Source: Cladorhizidae sp. MBARI D1340-BT2 (Eukaryota > Porifera > Demospongiae > Poecilosclerida > Cladorhizidae). From it: DNA of 64,000 bases. Positions 1 through 11,300 of this stretch are shown one piece after another. A program made the position numbers and the translations under genes. Positions within the stretch are counted from its first letter, which is position 1. Every line of letters begins with the position of its first letter. The DNA is taken from contig JAQNBH010000015.1 in assembly GCA_028752905.1 (NCBI GenBank), positions 29,086,035-29,150,034 of the forward strand, given 5' to 3'. The notes beneath the pieces were generated by a model. That model saw nothing but the letters and a program-made list of their open reading frames with translations. It ran no database searches and was not told where the DNA came from.

Positions 1-1075
1 TGAAGAGTGAAGGAGAAAGGTTTGCCTGGCATCCTTGGAGCTCATGGTTCTACCTGAAGAGTGAAGGAGAGAGGTTTGCCTGGCATCCTTGGAGCTCATG
101 GTTCTGCCTGAAGAGTGAAGGAGAAAGGTTTGCCTGGTCTCCTTGGAGCTCACAGTTCTACCTGAAGAGTGAAGGAGAAAGGTTTGCCAGGTCACCTTGG
201 AGCTCACAGTTCTGCCTGAAGAGTGAAGGACCTTGGAGCTCACAGTTCTGCCTGAAGAGTGAAGGAGAAAGGTTTGCCTGGTCACCTTGGAGCTCACAGT
301 TCTGCCTGAAGAGTGAAGGAGAAAGGTTTGCCAGGTCTCCTTGGAGCTCACAGTTCTGCCTGAAGAGTGAAGGAGAAAGGTTTGCCAGGTCTCTTTGGAT
401 CTCACAGTTCTGCCTGAAGAGTGAAGGAGAAAGGTTTGTCAGGTCACCTTGGAGCTCACAGTTCTGCCTGAAGAGTGAAGGAGAAAGGTTTGCCAGGTCA
501 CCTTGGAGCTCACAGTTCTGCCTGAAGAGTGAAGGACCTTGGAGCTCACAGTTCTGCCTGAAGAGTGAAGGAGAAAGGTTTGCCTGGTCACCTTGGAGCT
601 CACAGTTCTGCCTGAAGAGTTAAGGAGAAAGGTTTGCCAGGACGCCTGGAGCACAGTTCTGCCTGAAGAGTGAAGGAGAAAGGTTTGCCAGGTCTCCTTG
701 GAGCTCACAGTTCTGCCTGAAGAGTGAAGGAGAAAGGTTTGCCAGGTCTCTTTGGATCTCAACAGTTCTGCCTGAAGAGTGAAGGAGAAAGGTTTGTCAG
801 GTCACCTTGGAGCTCACAGTTCTGCCTGAAGAGTGAAGGAGAAAGGTTTGCCAGGTCACCTTGGAGCTCACAGTTCTGCCTGAAGAGTGAAGGACCTTGG
901 AGCTCACAGTTCTGCCTGAAGAGTGAAGGAGAAAGGTTTGCCTGGTCACCTTGGAGCTCACAGTTCTGCCTGAAGAGTTAAGGAGAAAGGTTTGCCAGGA
1001 CGCCTGGAGCACAGTTCTGCCTGAAGAGTGAAGGAGAAAGGTTTGCCAGGTCTCCTTGGAGCTCATGGTTCTGTT
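1..1075. repeat. 54-bp minisatellite with ~359-bp higher-order period
   Basis: Tandem array cut by the window start. The full unit is 54 bp (starts TGAAGAGTGAAGGAGAAAGG, ends CAGTTCTGCC). Shortened 36-bp units lack an 18-bp internal block. Marker variants (AGGTTTGTCAGG, GGACGCCTGGAGC, TCTCTTTGGATCTC) recur about 359 bp apart, for example near 436 and 796, so a multi-unit block was duplicated as a whole. The period is a multiple of three, which gives spurious open frames on both strands. Confidence 0.95.
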
Positions 1076-1935
1076 CCAGCTACAACCACCGATGAAGCTC
1101 CGACTTCTAGAAATCACTGGAACATTTCTATTATTAAAATTTAAAAGCATTTACAGAATATATAGAAAACAACAACAACAACAAAAGACTCTCCTGTTTT
1201 TGTTTTTTTAATATTATCTTTATTTTGTTAAGAACAGCAACCTTATGTGGACATGAAGACTGGCCTGAATGGGCAGTGCTCCAATAACTTCTTCCACAGG
1301 CTCCCCATTGAGAGACTTGAGTGTCGAAAGACATCTCTCTCTTAGCACCATTAAAACCACTAGTTGGGTGGGTACATTATGGGATGGGCGTAGCCACAGA
1401 TGCAACAATTACACACAGCAACTCTCAAATCCATCCATTCCCAGTTTTTCCGACAGACCACTCCTTCTAGGAGAGTGTGGACAGTTCCTGCGTTTACACC
1501 AGCATTTCCAGCCTACTTTAATTCAGTCAGGGTCTTCTCCTTACATGGTTCCTGATTTAAGGTGTTCACACATAACTGACCAAGTTAAAACTCAAGTTAG
1601 AATCCAAATCCAAGGTCTCATGCAAACACGGCTCCAGGGAAACTAAACCTTTTTTTTGGTTTTCTTAAAAATAAAAAATAAAATAAATAAATAAAAATAA
1701 ATAAACCCCCCCCCCACATACCTTCACTGATATACCATTTGTATTGTCAACCATTCTCGAGTTGTGATACTATCTGTGCTACCATTTCATTATATACCGG
1801 CTGAGAAATGGATGACAAGAAGCATGAATAACATGGCTTCCCATCGGAGAGCATTGACGACACGCAAATGTTTCTAACTCAGTCAAATTAGTATCACTTG
1901 AAAGCACTTTATTTTCTATACCATGAATGATCTTT
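1076..1935. other. Unique DNA between two arrays
   Basis: Holds the candidate minus-strand terminal exon at 1,220-1,354 and an A/T-rich stretch near 1,650-1,710 that ends in a run of C. Nothing else was recognised. Confidence 0.6.
1220..1354 (-). CDS. Candidate 3'-terminal exon, unidentified
   Basis: On the minus strand an open segment follows a plausible acceptor (ACCCACCCAACTAG) at about 1,355. It reads VLMVLRERCLSTLKS, then EPVEEVIGALPIQA, and ends HIRLLFLTK followed by TAA at 1,220-1,222. Residue use looks protein-like: alternating hydrophobic and charged residues, no low complexity. An AATAAA polyadenylation motif (1,219-1,224, minus strand) overlaps the stop codon, implying a very short 3' UTR. 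I do not recognise the family. It could be the last exon of a gene further up the minus strand, possibly even an extended DPH6, but no link was shown. Confidence 0.3.
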   Translation of the reverse strand, partial: LMVLRERCLSTLKSLNGEPVEEVIGALPIQASLHVHIRLLFLTK

Positions 1936-4167
1936 TCTCATGAGATAGAGTGCAGTCTGTGTGCTCACTTCACATGCTAGTATCATGAGATAGAGTGCAG
2001 TCTGTGTGCTCACTTCACATGCTAGTATCATGAGATAGAGTGCAGTCTGTGTGCTCACTTCACATGCTAGTATCATGAGATAGAGTGCAGTCTGTGTGCT
2101 CACTTCACATGCTAGTATCATGAGATAGAGTGCAGTCTGTGTGCTCACTTCACATGCTAGTATCATGAGATAGAGTGCAGTCTGTGTGCTCACTTCACAT
2201 GCTAGTATCATGAGATAGAGTGCAGTCTGTGTGCTCACTTCACATGCTAGTATCATGAGATAGAGTCCAGTGTGTGTGCTCACTTCACATGCTAGTATCA
2301 TGAGATAGAGTGCAGTCTGTGTGCTCACTTCACATGCTAGTATCATGAGATAGAGTGCAGTCTGTGTGCTCACTACACATGCTAGTATCATGAGATAGAG
2401 TGCAGTCTGTGTGCTCACTACACATGCTAGTATCATGAGATAGAATGCAGTCTGTGTGCTCACTTCACATGCTAGTATCATTAGATAGAGTCCAGTGTGT
2501 GTGCTCACTTCACAAGCTAGTATCATGAGATAGAGTCCAGTGTGTGTGCTCACTTCACATGCTAGTATCATGAGATAGAGTGCAGTCTGTGTGCTCACTT
2601 CACATGCTAGTATCATTAGATAGAGTCCAGTGTGTGTGCTCACTTCACATGCTAGTATCATGAGATAGAGTGCAGTCTGTGTGCTCACTACACCTGCTAG
2701 TATCATGAGATAGAGTGCAGTCTGTGTGCTCACTTCACATGCTAGTATCATGAGATAGAGTGCAGTCTGTGTGCTCACTACACATGCTAGTATCATGAGA
2801 TAGAGTCCAGTGTGTGTGCTCACTTCACCTGCTAGTATCATGAGATAGAGTGCAGTCATGTGCTCACTTCACATGCTAGTATCATGAGATAGAGTCCAGT
2901 GTGTGTGCTCACTGCACCTGCTAGTATCATGATAGAGTGCAGTCTGTGTGCTCACTTCACATGCTAGTATCATGAGATAGAGTGCAGTCTGTGTGCTCAC
3001 TTCACATGCTAGTATCATGAGATAGAGTGCAGTCTGTGTGCTCACTTCACCTGCTAGTATCATGAGATAGAGTCCAGTCATGTGCTCACTTCACATGCTA
3101 GTATCATGAGATAGAGTGCAGTCTGTGAGCTCACTTCACCTGCTAGTATCATGAGATAGAGTCCCGTCTGTGTGCTCACTTCACATGCTAGTATCATGAG
3201 ATAGAGTCCAGTGTGTGTGCTCACTTCACATGCTAGTATCATGAGATAGAGTGCAGTCTGTGTGCTCACTTCACAAGCTAGTATCATGAGATAGAGTGCA
3301 GTCTGTGTGCTCACTTCACATGCTAGTATCATGAGATAGAGTGCAGTCTGTGTGCTCACTTCACCTGCTAGTATCATGAGATAGAGTGCAGTCTGTGTGC
3401 TCACTTCACATGCTAGTATCATGAGATAGAGTGCAGTCTGTGTGCTCACTTCACATGCTAGTATCATGAGATAGAGTCCCGTCTGTGTGCTCACTTCACC
3501 TGCTAGTATCATGAGATAGAGTCCAGTCATGTGCTCACTTCACATGCTAGTATCATGAGATAGAGTGCAGTCTGTGAGCTCACTTCACATGCTAGTATCA
3601 TGAGATAGAGTGCAGTCTGTGTGCTCACTTCACATGCTAGTATCATGAGATAGAGTGCAGTCTGTGAGCTCACTTCACATGCTAGTATCATGAGATAGAG
3701 TCCAGACTGTGTGCTCACTTCACATGCTAGTATCATGAGATAGAGTGCAGTCATGTGCTCACTTCACATGCTAGTATCATGAGATAGAGTCCAGTCAGTG
3801 TGCTCACTACACCTGCTAGTATCATGAGATAGAGTGCAGTCTGTGTGCTCACTTCACATGCTAGTATCATGAGATAGAGTGCAGTCTGTGTGCTCACTTC
3901 ACATGCTAGTATCATGAGATAGAGTGCAGTCTGTGTGCTCACTTCACATGCTAGTATCATGAGATAGAGTGCAGTCTGTGTGCTCACTTCACATGCTAGT
4001 ATCATGAGATAGAGTGCAGTCTGTGTGCTCACTTCACCTGCTAGTATCATGAGATAGAGTCCAGTGTGTGTGCTCACTTCACATGCTAGTATCATGAGAT
4101 AGAGTGCAGTCTGTGTGCTCACTTCACCTGCTAGTATCATGAGATAGAGTCAAGTCTGTGTGCTCAC
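1936..4167. repeat. 45-bp minisatellite, about 50 copies
   Basis: The unit is 45 bp: it starts TGAGATAGAGTGCAGTCTGT and ends CATGCTAGTATCA. Variants include GTCCAGTGTG for GTGCAGTCTG, CTACAC for CTTCAC, and short deletions giving GTCATGTGCTC. A block with GTCCAGTCATG then GTCTGTGAGC recurs 450 bp apart (near 3,071 and 3,521), so a 10-unit higher-order repeat exists. On the minus strand it stays open as a 15-residue repeat (LYLMILACEVSTQTA); this follows from the period and is not evidence of a gene. The last unit is interrupted at TTAA by the MITE at 4,168. Confidence 0.97.
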
Positions 4168-5079
4168 TTAAGGTAGGCTTTTACCATTTCTGGGGTGGTC
4201 GACACAATTTGTCATAACTTTTTTGTTTCTTTCTCAATGCATGTGAATTTTTATCACAATGCAGTGTGTTGAATGTGCTTTCTTTTGATATGCTCAGATT
4301 TTGCATATCTACTACCTAGGTGAAGTTATGGATCCCACCTCAGTATCAGGGGCTTCTAACTCATGGCCACTTAGTCCTAACCACTTCCCACTTAGGAAGT
4401 GCTTAGAGTGATCACAGAAGTGCAAAGTGAATGATCATTAGCACAACAACTGATTTTTAAGAGAGGTCAACCTGAAGTTCTAAACATGGTATGTATATCC
4501 ATATGCATACCTCCACCATGGATGGACTTAAACATGTTTTAGCCATTCACTTTATAGAGCAGGGAAAGGACTTTCAAATGATATATTAAAATCTTGTATT
4601 AAAATCTTGTATACATTAAAAAAATGAGCAAGTTAGAATATTTCCAGATTCGGAAAACAGTGATTTTCAGGAGAAGCCATGAAAAGTGGGGTGTGAAAAA
4701 TGTTTTTTTTTTGTATTTAAAAAATCGAAATGATGACGGTCGCCTGACAGGATGCACAGATCATGTGATGACAGCACAGGGCTGCATGGTAACTATGGTA
4801 ATTGGAAGCTTACTGAGAGCTTCATTTAGAGTCTTTTCCAGACTTCTATCATGAACGGTTGGGGCCTTTGGCAGGAGCGCCGTCTTCAAGATTCAAACGG
4901 TATTTTGTATATAGCTTGATAATGTGAAATAGCATGCACAAAAAGGTGAATAACTTCATAATGGAGCATTGAAATGCTCTGAAACTTGAAACATAACAAT
5001 TATATGCATCAAGGTATAGAATAGAGCAATAAAAGATTTTTTTTTAATCATAAAAAAAAATGGTAAAAGCCTACCTTAA
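4168..5079. mobile_element. TTAA-flanked MITE (copy 1)
   Basis: A 912-bp element with TTAA at both ends (4,168-4,171 and 5,076-5,079) and a perfect 18-bp terminal inverted repeat, GGTAGGCTTTTACCATTT. It split the last unit of the 45-bp array: GCTCAC lies on the left and CATGCTAG on the right. The TTAA target duplication is diagnostic of piggyBac-type transposition. No transposase is encoded; a 76-codon frame at 4,624-4,854 is unrecognised. Subterminal sequence (CATAACTTTT, CATGCACAAAAAGG) resembles the element at 39,343-43,607, so the two form one family. Confidence 0.85.
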
Positions 5080-6059
5080 CATGCTAGTTGAAAATGGGCT
5101 AGTTAATTCATTCACTGCATATGTGGTTACTCTAGCACCATAAATGGCAAGTGTTGTTGACCCACCTAAGGTGTAGAGGGATTTCTAAGTGTTTTAATGA
5201 CCTCAGGCTATTGCAGATCACGGTTGATTGAACCGCCAACCGATTTCCTCGATTAGACTGTGCGAACTATTCAATTTCATGAGCTGCCAGCTGCGCATGC
5301 TACTTGAGGGCACACCTTATTTCACTGAGCATGGGCACCAGCTCAGAGAAAAGGGGACAAGTGTCCTCAAAACGAATTTGTTTCGATTTGGGCTGGCATC
5401 ATGTGGGCCTTAGCTTTTAGGGTGAGCCCTCAGACAACAGACAAAGATGCCTGAAGTAAGTTCATTAAGCAGATAGAACAGTTATAGTTGTCGTCTATAA
5501 CAGCTTCATCCTCTTGTGGGTCCTCTTCCAACTCCCCCTCACTGATGCTGGTGGAGGGATCATCTCCACTGTCATCAATATTGTTGAGGCTAATGGTCTC
5601 TGTGGTGATGGCCTCTGCATCATAAGACTTGTTCCTTGCAGGTGTTGCTGTGATGGAAAGTTCCTCTGCCATGATTGAACTGGAGCTACGCACGAGATAC
5701 CAGACCACACATGCACAATATTTGCTGTCGTTACTTGTGTATTAATTGTAAAATAAAGGTGGGGTATATACGCGCGAACAATTCGAAGGTGCAATTTAAT
5801 TAACTGAAGATGGGAGCTAGGGAGCGAACTATTTGAGGGCGCGAAGTGATCCAGGAAATCCGGTACACAAATATCATTGCAATGCACTCAGAGGAGGCAT
5901 CTTTTGAGACTAAAATTATCATTAAAAAGTTATAGCGTTTTGAAAAAACTACAAAAATGGTCTTGTCCTCCCAGACTCGGGATGAGCACTACAGCTGTTG
6001 GTATACGCGTAATAATACTTTCAAGTGTTCAATTTCGTTAAAATTCTTTTTACAACCCC
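5080..6059. other. Intergenic or intronic DNA with an acidic minus-strand frame
   Basis: A remnant of the 45-bp array (CATGCTAGTTG) borders the MITE. On the minus strand an ATG at 5,672 opens an acidic frame to 5,430 (MAEELSITATPARNKSYDAE, later GELEEDPQEDEAV). It resembles the acidic N-terminal exons of DNA transposases but shows no domain and no clear splice donor. Sequence upstream of it (5,770-5,880) contains TTTGAGGGCGCG-like motifs that recur near 17,610, suggesting old transposon termini. Not called as a gene. Confidence 0.3.
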
Positions 6060-6390
6060 GTGCTTGACCACATACTTAAGTTTTTGCGCCAAATGAAAAC
6101 ACTCATTGCATAGAGTAGGGCTTCCTCTAGCCACTGGTGCTAATTTCAACTCTCTAGCACTTAGCAATCTGGAGATATTTATGTAACAAAATCAGGCAAT
6201 CAGGTTTTGAGGTCCCTCCACTTTAGCTCCTATAACTTGGGTATAGTTGTAGCTATGAAAAATGTTTTAGTATCGAAAGAGAGCACACAGAGAGACCTAT
6301 CTTTTGAGCTATATATCAAGTCCATACCATGAAGTTTACAGAATCTACGGAGCTATAAAGTGGTAACCACAAGGTTTTTTTTAACACTTT
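6060..6390. repeat. Interspersed repeat family B, copy 1
   Basis: Contains GGCTTCCTCTAGCCACTGG and, further on, GAGCACACAGAGAGA, TTTTGAGCTATATATC and a TAACCAC block. The same blocks occur in the same order at 61,048-61,300 and inverted at 49,350-49,600. Class unknown; no open frame or target duplication was identified. Confidence 0.55.
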
Positions 6391-6790
6391 AATACAAAAA
6401 TGGTTTCGTCCCTTTACCCATTTCAGATTACCATTTACATAAATCTATGCTGGCTGGGAAAGACTCTAGACTCACTGTTTGTGTTAATTAAGTGGGAAGC
6501 ACAAAAAACTTACTGCAGTTAGTTTGCATGTCGTGGACTTGCTTGGGGCACCTGCAATGTAAATAACCACACAAAACAATACCAATTAACTCATCTGCTA
6601 CAGGGCATTTGAACTTATGGGATTTGCAAAAAGTATTTCCTTTCTCTCTCGACATGCTATCATTGGGTATAAACACTGTCAATGTGAGTGGTGAAGCTAG
6701 ATGCTTATAGCATTAGTCTGCCAGATAACGGCCAGTCTAACACACTGGAAGATTGCCCATGTGCAGACACCATTAATTTCTTATAGGTAC
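6391..6790. other. Intronic or intergenic DNA
   Basis: Unique sequence holding the candidate DPH6 exon 8 at 6,514-6,551. A 64-codon minus-strand frame (6,488-6,682) runs through that exon and its flanks without recognisable similarity. Confidence 0.4.
6514..6551 (-). CDS. DPH6: Candidate additional DPH6 exon (exon 8)
   Basis: A 38-nt segment on the minus strand has a strong acceptor (TTATTTACATTGCAG) and a strong donor (CTGCA|GTAAGT). It begins with two bases that complete the split codon left by exon 7 (CAC T|GT), giving C-APSKSTTCKLTA with no stop. Phase agreement has a one-in-three chance of being accidental. Human DPH6 ends shortly after the corresponding LEDK motif, but fungal, plant and some invertebrate forms continue into RidA/YjgF-like domains, so a continuation is possible. 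Confidence 0.35.
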
Positions 6791-7346
6791 AGATCACCGA
6801 GTGTATGTCCCAGGCTAGATAGGAGGGAATAGGTACAGATGTATGTCCCGGGCTAGCTAGGAGGGAATAGGTACAGATATGTGTCCCGGGCTAGCTAGGA
6901 GGGAATAGGTACAGATGTATGTCCCGGGCTAGCTAGGAGGGAATAGGTACAGATGTGTGTCCCGGGCTAGATATAGGAGGGAATAGGTACAGATGTGTGT
7001 CCCGGGCTAGCTAGGAGGGAATAGGTACAGATGTATGTCCCGGGCTAGCTAGGAGGGAATAGGTACAGATGTGTGTCCCAGGCTAGCTAGGAGGGAATAG
7101 GTACAGATGTGTGTCCCGGGCTAGCCAGGAGAGAATAGGTACAGATCACTGAGTGTATGTCCTGGGTTAGCTAGGTGGGAATAGGTAAGGATCACTGAAG
7201 GAGGGAATAGGTACAGAGGAGGGAATAGGTAAGGATCACCGAAGGAGGGAATAGGTAAGGATCACCGAAGGAGGGAATAGGTACAGAGGAGGGAATAGGT
7301 AAGGATCACCGAAGGAGGGAATAGGTACAGATCACCGAGTAGATGT
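6791..7346. repeat. 38-bp minisatellite
   Basis: Unit GGGAATAGGTACAGATGTGT followed by GTCCCGGGCTAGCTAGGA. The right half is degraded into short AAGGATCACCGAAGGA units. The unit contains a CCCGGG core. Confidence 0.92.
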
Positions 7347-8211
7347 CCCGGACTAGCTACAGGAGGGAGGGTGAATGGTTGAACTGTTGCAGATCAGAGC
7401 CTGGAGAATGTTGTATGAGGACATCCTGTCTACAAATTTGTCTACATAGTTACCAGCAATGAGCAGATTCTAGCTTTCCAGCAGTAGATAGTGATGACAC
7501 CACTTTTAACCAATTACCAACAGTAAAGGAGGTGCTTATTTAATAGATATACCAGCTTAACAACCAGTACCCAACAGATGACCACTCCCACTAGCTCCAC
7601 ACACATGATTGTCATTAAGTATGTGGTGGCCATCGTCAGAACTCGACTAGAGCTTATTCCATGTGCGAGTGTTGACCACTCCCACTAGCCACACCCATAT
7701 ATTGCTGTTTAGTCTGAGCATACATGGAAAGCTGGTCGTGGCTTGGTCGGCTTTGCAAGAGAAAGTGAGCTGTGATTTTCCAACGTAGAAATGCTTTAAC
7801 ATTCATTTACACGAGAAATATTTTTGTGGTTATCCCCCCCCATAACTATATCTCATGTTCCATGAAGGGCTGTAGTTTTGAAGAGAGCGACCACTTGCAA
7901 GAATGTCTCCTACTGTGCTTAGCCATGAAGCCATCACTTCAGGCCATTGCCTGCAGACCCTCCTTGGTGTTTGCTTGAATCTTTCTTCTAGCAGTCCTGT
8001 ATCTCGTATGGCTTCAATGCAATGCCAGGATCAAACTCTCAATAACTAGAGAATGGAGTCTCCAAATTGCTTCAAATTGCTAGTATATATGTTTTTGAAG
8101 GAGATAAAAGACAGTCTATTTTGCCCCCCCAAAATAGGTGAAAATTGTGGCTAACTGTATGGAGTGCTACGTGTCTAAAGTGCATTAGCGTTTGTTGACC
8201 TTCAGGCTTAC
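7347..8211. other. Intronic or 3' region of DPH6
   Basis: Unique sequence with short GACCACTCCCACTAGC motifs at 7,576-7,700. If exon 7 is not spliced at 8,212, its frame runs on to a stop at 8,072. A minus-strand open stretch around 7,850-8,020 was examined for RidA-like similarity and is not convincing. Confidence 0.4.
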
Positions 8212-8318
8212 AGTGCACAAGGTCAGGGTTCTTGTCCTGTAGCCTCAACTGCGTGAGTTTCAAGAAGGCCACTGGAGCAAATGCGTCATCTGAATGCATG
8301 ACCACTTCCGACTTCTCT
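8212..8318 (-). CDS. DPH6: DPH6 exon 7
   Basis: Acceptor TTTTATTTCTCAG, then EKSEVVMHSDDAFAPVAFLK and LTQLRLQDKNPDLVH. The human protein has SSEVVIHSADAFAPVAYLRF here. The donor CACT|GTAAGC is used for the end given; without it the frame continues to a stop at 8,072. Confidence 0.88.
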
Positions 8319-11300
8319 CTGAGAAATAAAACAACACTCATTGTAAAACATTAGCACATCGCAGTGTGTTACTTGTCTCTTACTCCAAATCTGCTTTCAT
8401 AAAAATAAAATTTGCATTAGTAAAAATGATAATAATAATAATACTAGTATATAGTATAGTAGTACATATAGTAATAATAATTGTAATACTAGTATATAGT
8501 GGTAGTAGTAGTAGTAATAATAATTGATAATAATAATAATACATACATGTACTAGTATATAGTGGTAGTAGTAGTAATAATAATTGTAATACTAGTATAT
8601 AGTGGTACTCACTAATCCGAATAGCCTGGGGATCTGAGTAGTTCGGATTAGTGAAATTTTCAGATTAGTGAAATGTATGAATATCATTATATTGAACACT
8701 GAATTTGTTTATTTTTTGCAGGTGTGGGTTGAATACTGGGTGGGAGTACAAGTCATTTTTAATCATTATGCATTAATGTGTTTGTTAAAGGATGAAAAGT
8801 ATGGTAATTACAGCATGCACATTTTTAATTGTTTGGTACTGGTAAAGTATACTGTGTTATTTTATTCTGCTTGAGGGCATTAATGCGCTTCCTTGCAGCC
8901 AGTTCCCTCAACTCCCGCAGTACAGAGAGGCTATATAAGCTTGACTCTTCCTGCTCTTGTAGCCACTGCATGCACCCATCTAACATTTCCACTGCAGAGC
9001 TGTGATTAATAGTAGAAATTGGTTGCTCGGGCTCCTCTTCATCTGATTCATCAGAGTGAATGCTCCTGAATTGTTGGGACAATTTCGTCATCAGTGAGGT
9101 GAGCATATCCGATGTCATTCTCATCAGTTTCTAGCCACTCTGTGATTTCATTCTCTCTCAAGTCTTCCCCCAACATTTGAAATAGTGAACTATAGTCTTT
9201 TGCAGAACAGTTGTCTGTAGGTTCTTCAGCAACACCGTCTACATTTGGCCCTTCTGGTAGGATCTTCCTCCATGACAATCTCAGCGTACTAGGACTGATC
9301 TCATCCCAGCATGCTGCAACTAAAGTAGTAGAGACTTTCAGTAGGATTATTGATTTCAAAAACTCGATGATAGGTGTTCCTGTGCTATCCTTAAGAAGAA
9401 GTTCTTCGAGGATCTTTCGTCTGTATCGTCGTTTGATGGCAATAAGAACACCTTGATCCATTGGCTGAATCAAGGATATTACATTTGGGGGTAAAAATTA
9501 TTTTCCCATTATTTTCCCATCATTAGAAACTAAAATCTCCACATTAGGATGAGCTGAACAGTTATCCATCAACAAAATAGCTCTTGGTTCCACATCCATC
9601 TCCCTTAACTTCTTTTGTACAATAGGAACAAACTTTGTGTTAAACCAGTCTGTAAAAATAGAAGCATTCACCCAAGCATTTGTTTGGTTGGTGTAATGCA
9701 AGGGTAAGCGATCCCTGGGAATATCTTTGAAACACCTAGGATTTTTAGACTTTCCTATCAAAAGTAGAGGTAGTTTAATTGTGCCAGAAGCATTGGCACA
9801 TGCACTAATGGTAACCCTGTCTTTTTGAGTTTTTCTACCATCAACAGATTTCTCGAAACTAGATGCTAAAGTCTTCTGTGGCATGAGTTTATAATATAAT
9901 CCTGTTTCATCACAGTTAAAGATTTGGTTAAGTGCTATCCTCTATAAACTCTTGAAACTTATGAATAAACTCTTCAGCAGCGGGTGTGTCAGCTGATAAC
10001 TTCTCCCCTTGCAAGCCTAGCTCACGAATGCCATGTCGACGAGATAACCTCCACAACCAACCATCTGAAGCTGCAAATTCTTTCATGGGTTGACCTCTTG
10101 ATTCACAGAGCTTCTTGTGCAGCTCTAAGGGCTTTGCTTGCACTATCGGACCTGTACAATAGAAACAAACAATGCATGAATGTGATTAATTAAATACGCA
10201 GGATAGTTTTGGATGGTCCCAAAACTATGCGTGTACACAAGCTACTGTAGGCATTTTCAGCATAAAGAAGTAAGTAAGCAAGCCTTCACTCTGATTTTTA
10301 GCTAGCCATTGTAATCAGCATAGCATAGTGTAGCTACCATCTGCATACTGTACCTGATATGGGAATTCCTTCTTCTCTTTTCTGCTTAAACCAGACAAAA
10401 ACCGCCTCCTCCAGCTCCTGATCCCTTCCTATCCTCATTGTTTTAGCAGATCTCCGGAATCCCATCTCAGTCATCTTCCTTTTGCATCCTCACAACTCAC
10501 TGCCTTTCTTCTTTATGTCTGAGATAGTGGAAATTCCAACTCCATACTGTTCTGATAGTAACTTGTAGCTTTTCTTCCCGAGATGGTCCAGGATCTCGAC
10601 CTCCTCAATGGTGTGCTCTTTTCTTCTCCATATCACTGCAGCTGCATCGTATGACAGGCACGTGGTAGGTTCAAAGTTCAATAATGGCACGCATTTTTAT
10701 TTTTATTATTTTCCTCCTACCTAATGCAGTTCGGATTAGCGAGGTTTCGGATTAACGGGGTCCGGATTAGCGAGGGTCTACTGTAGTAGTAGTGATAATA
10801 ATTGATAATAATAGGGTAGTAGTACTGATAATAATAATACTACTACTAGTATATAGTGGTAGTGGTAGTAATAATACTTGTAATACTAGTATATAGTGGT
10901 AGTAGTAATAATCATTGTAATACTAGTATATAGTGGTAGTAGTAGTAATAATCATTGTAATACTAGTATATAGTGGTAGTAGTAGTTGGTAGTAATAATA
11001 CTTGTAATACTAGTATATAGTGGTAGTAGTAATAATCATTGTAATACTAGTATATAGTGGTAGTAGTAGTAATAATCATTGTAATACTAGTATATAGTGG
11101 TAGTAGTAGTAATAATACTTGTAATACTAGTATATAGTGGTAGTAGTAGTAATAATACTTGTAATACTAGTATATAGTGGTAGTAATAGTAATAATACTC
11201 GTAATACTAGTATATAGTGGTAGTAGTAGTAATAATAATTGTAATACTAGTATATAGTGGTAGTAGTAGTAATAATACTTGTAATACTAGTATATAGTGG

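Noticed and set aside
1909..4140. Series of minus-strand frames with LYLMILACEVSTQTA repeats
   Set aside because: The 45-bp period keeps the frame open; interruptions are just the frame-shifting deletion variants.
7772..8020. Possible RidA-like exon downstream of DPH6 exon 7
   Set aside because: One minus-strand frame is open, but only weak, non-diagnostic similarity could be argued.
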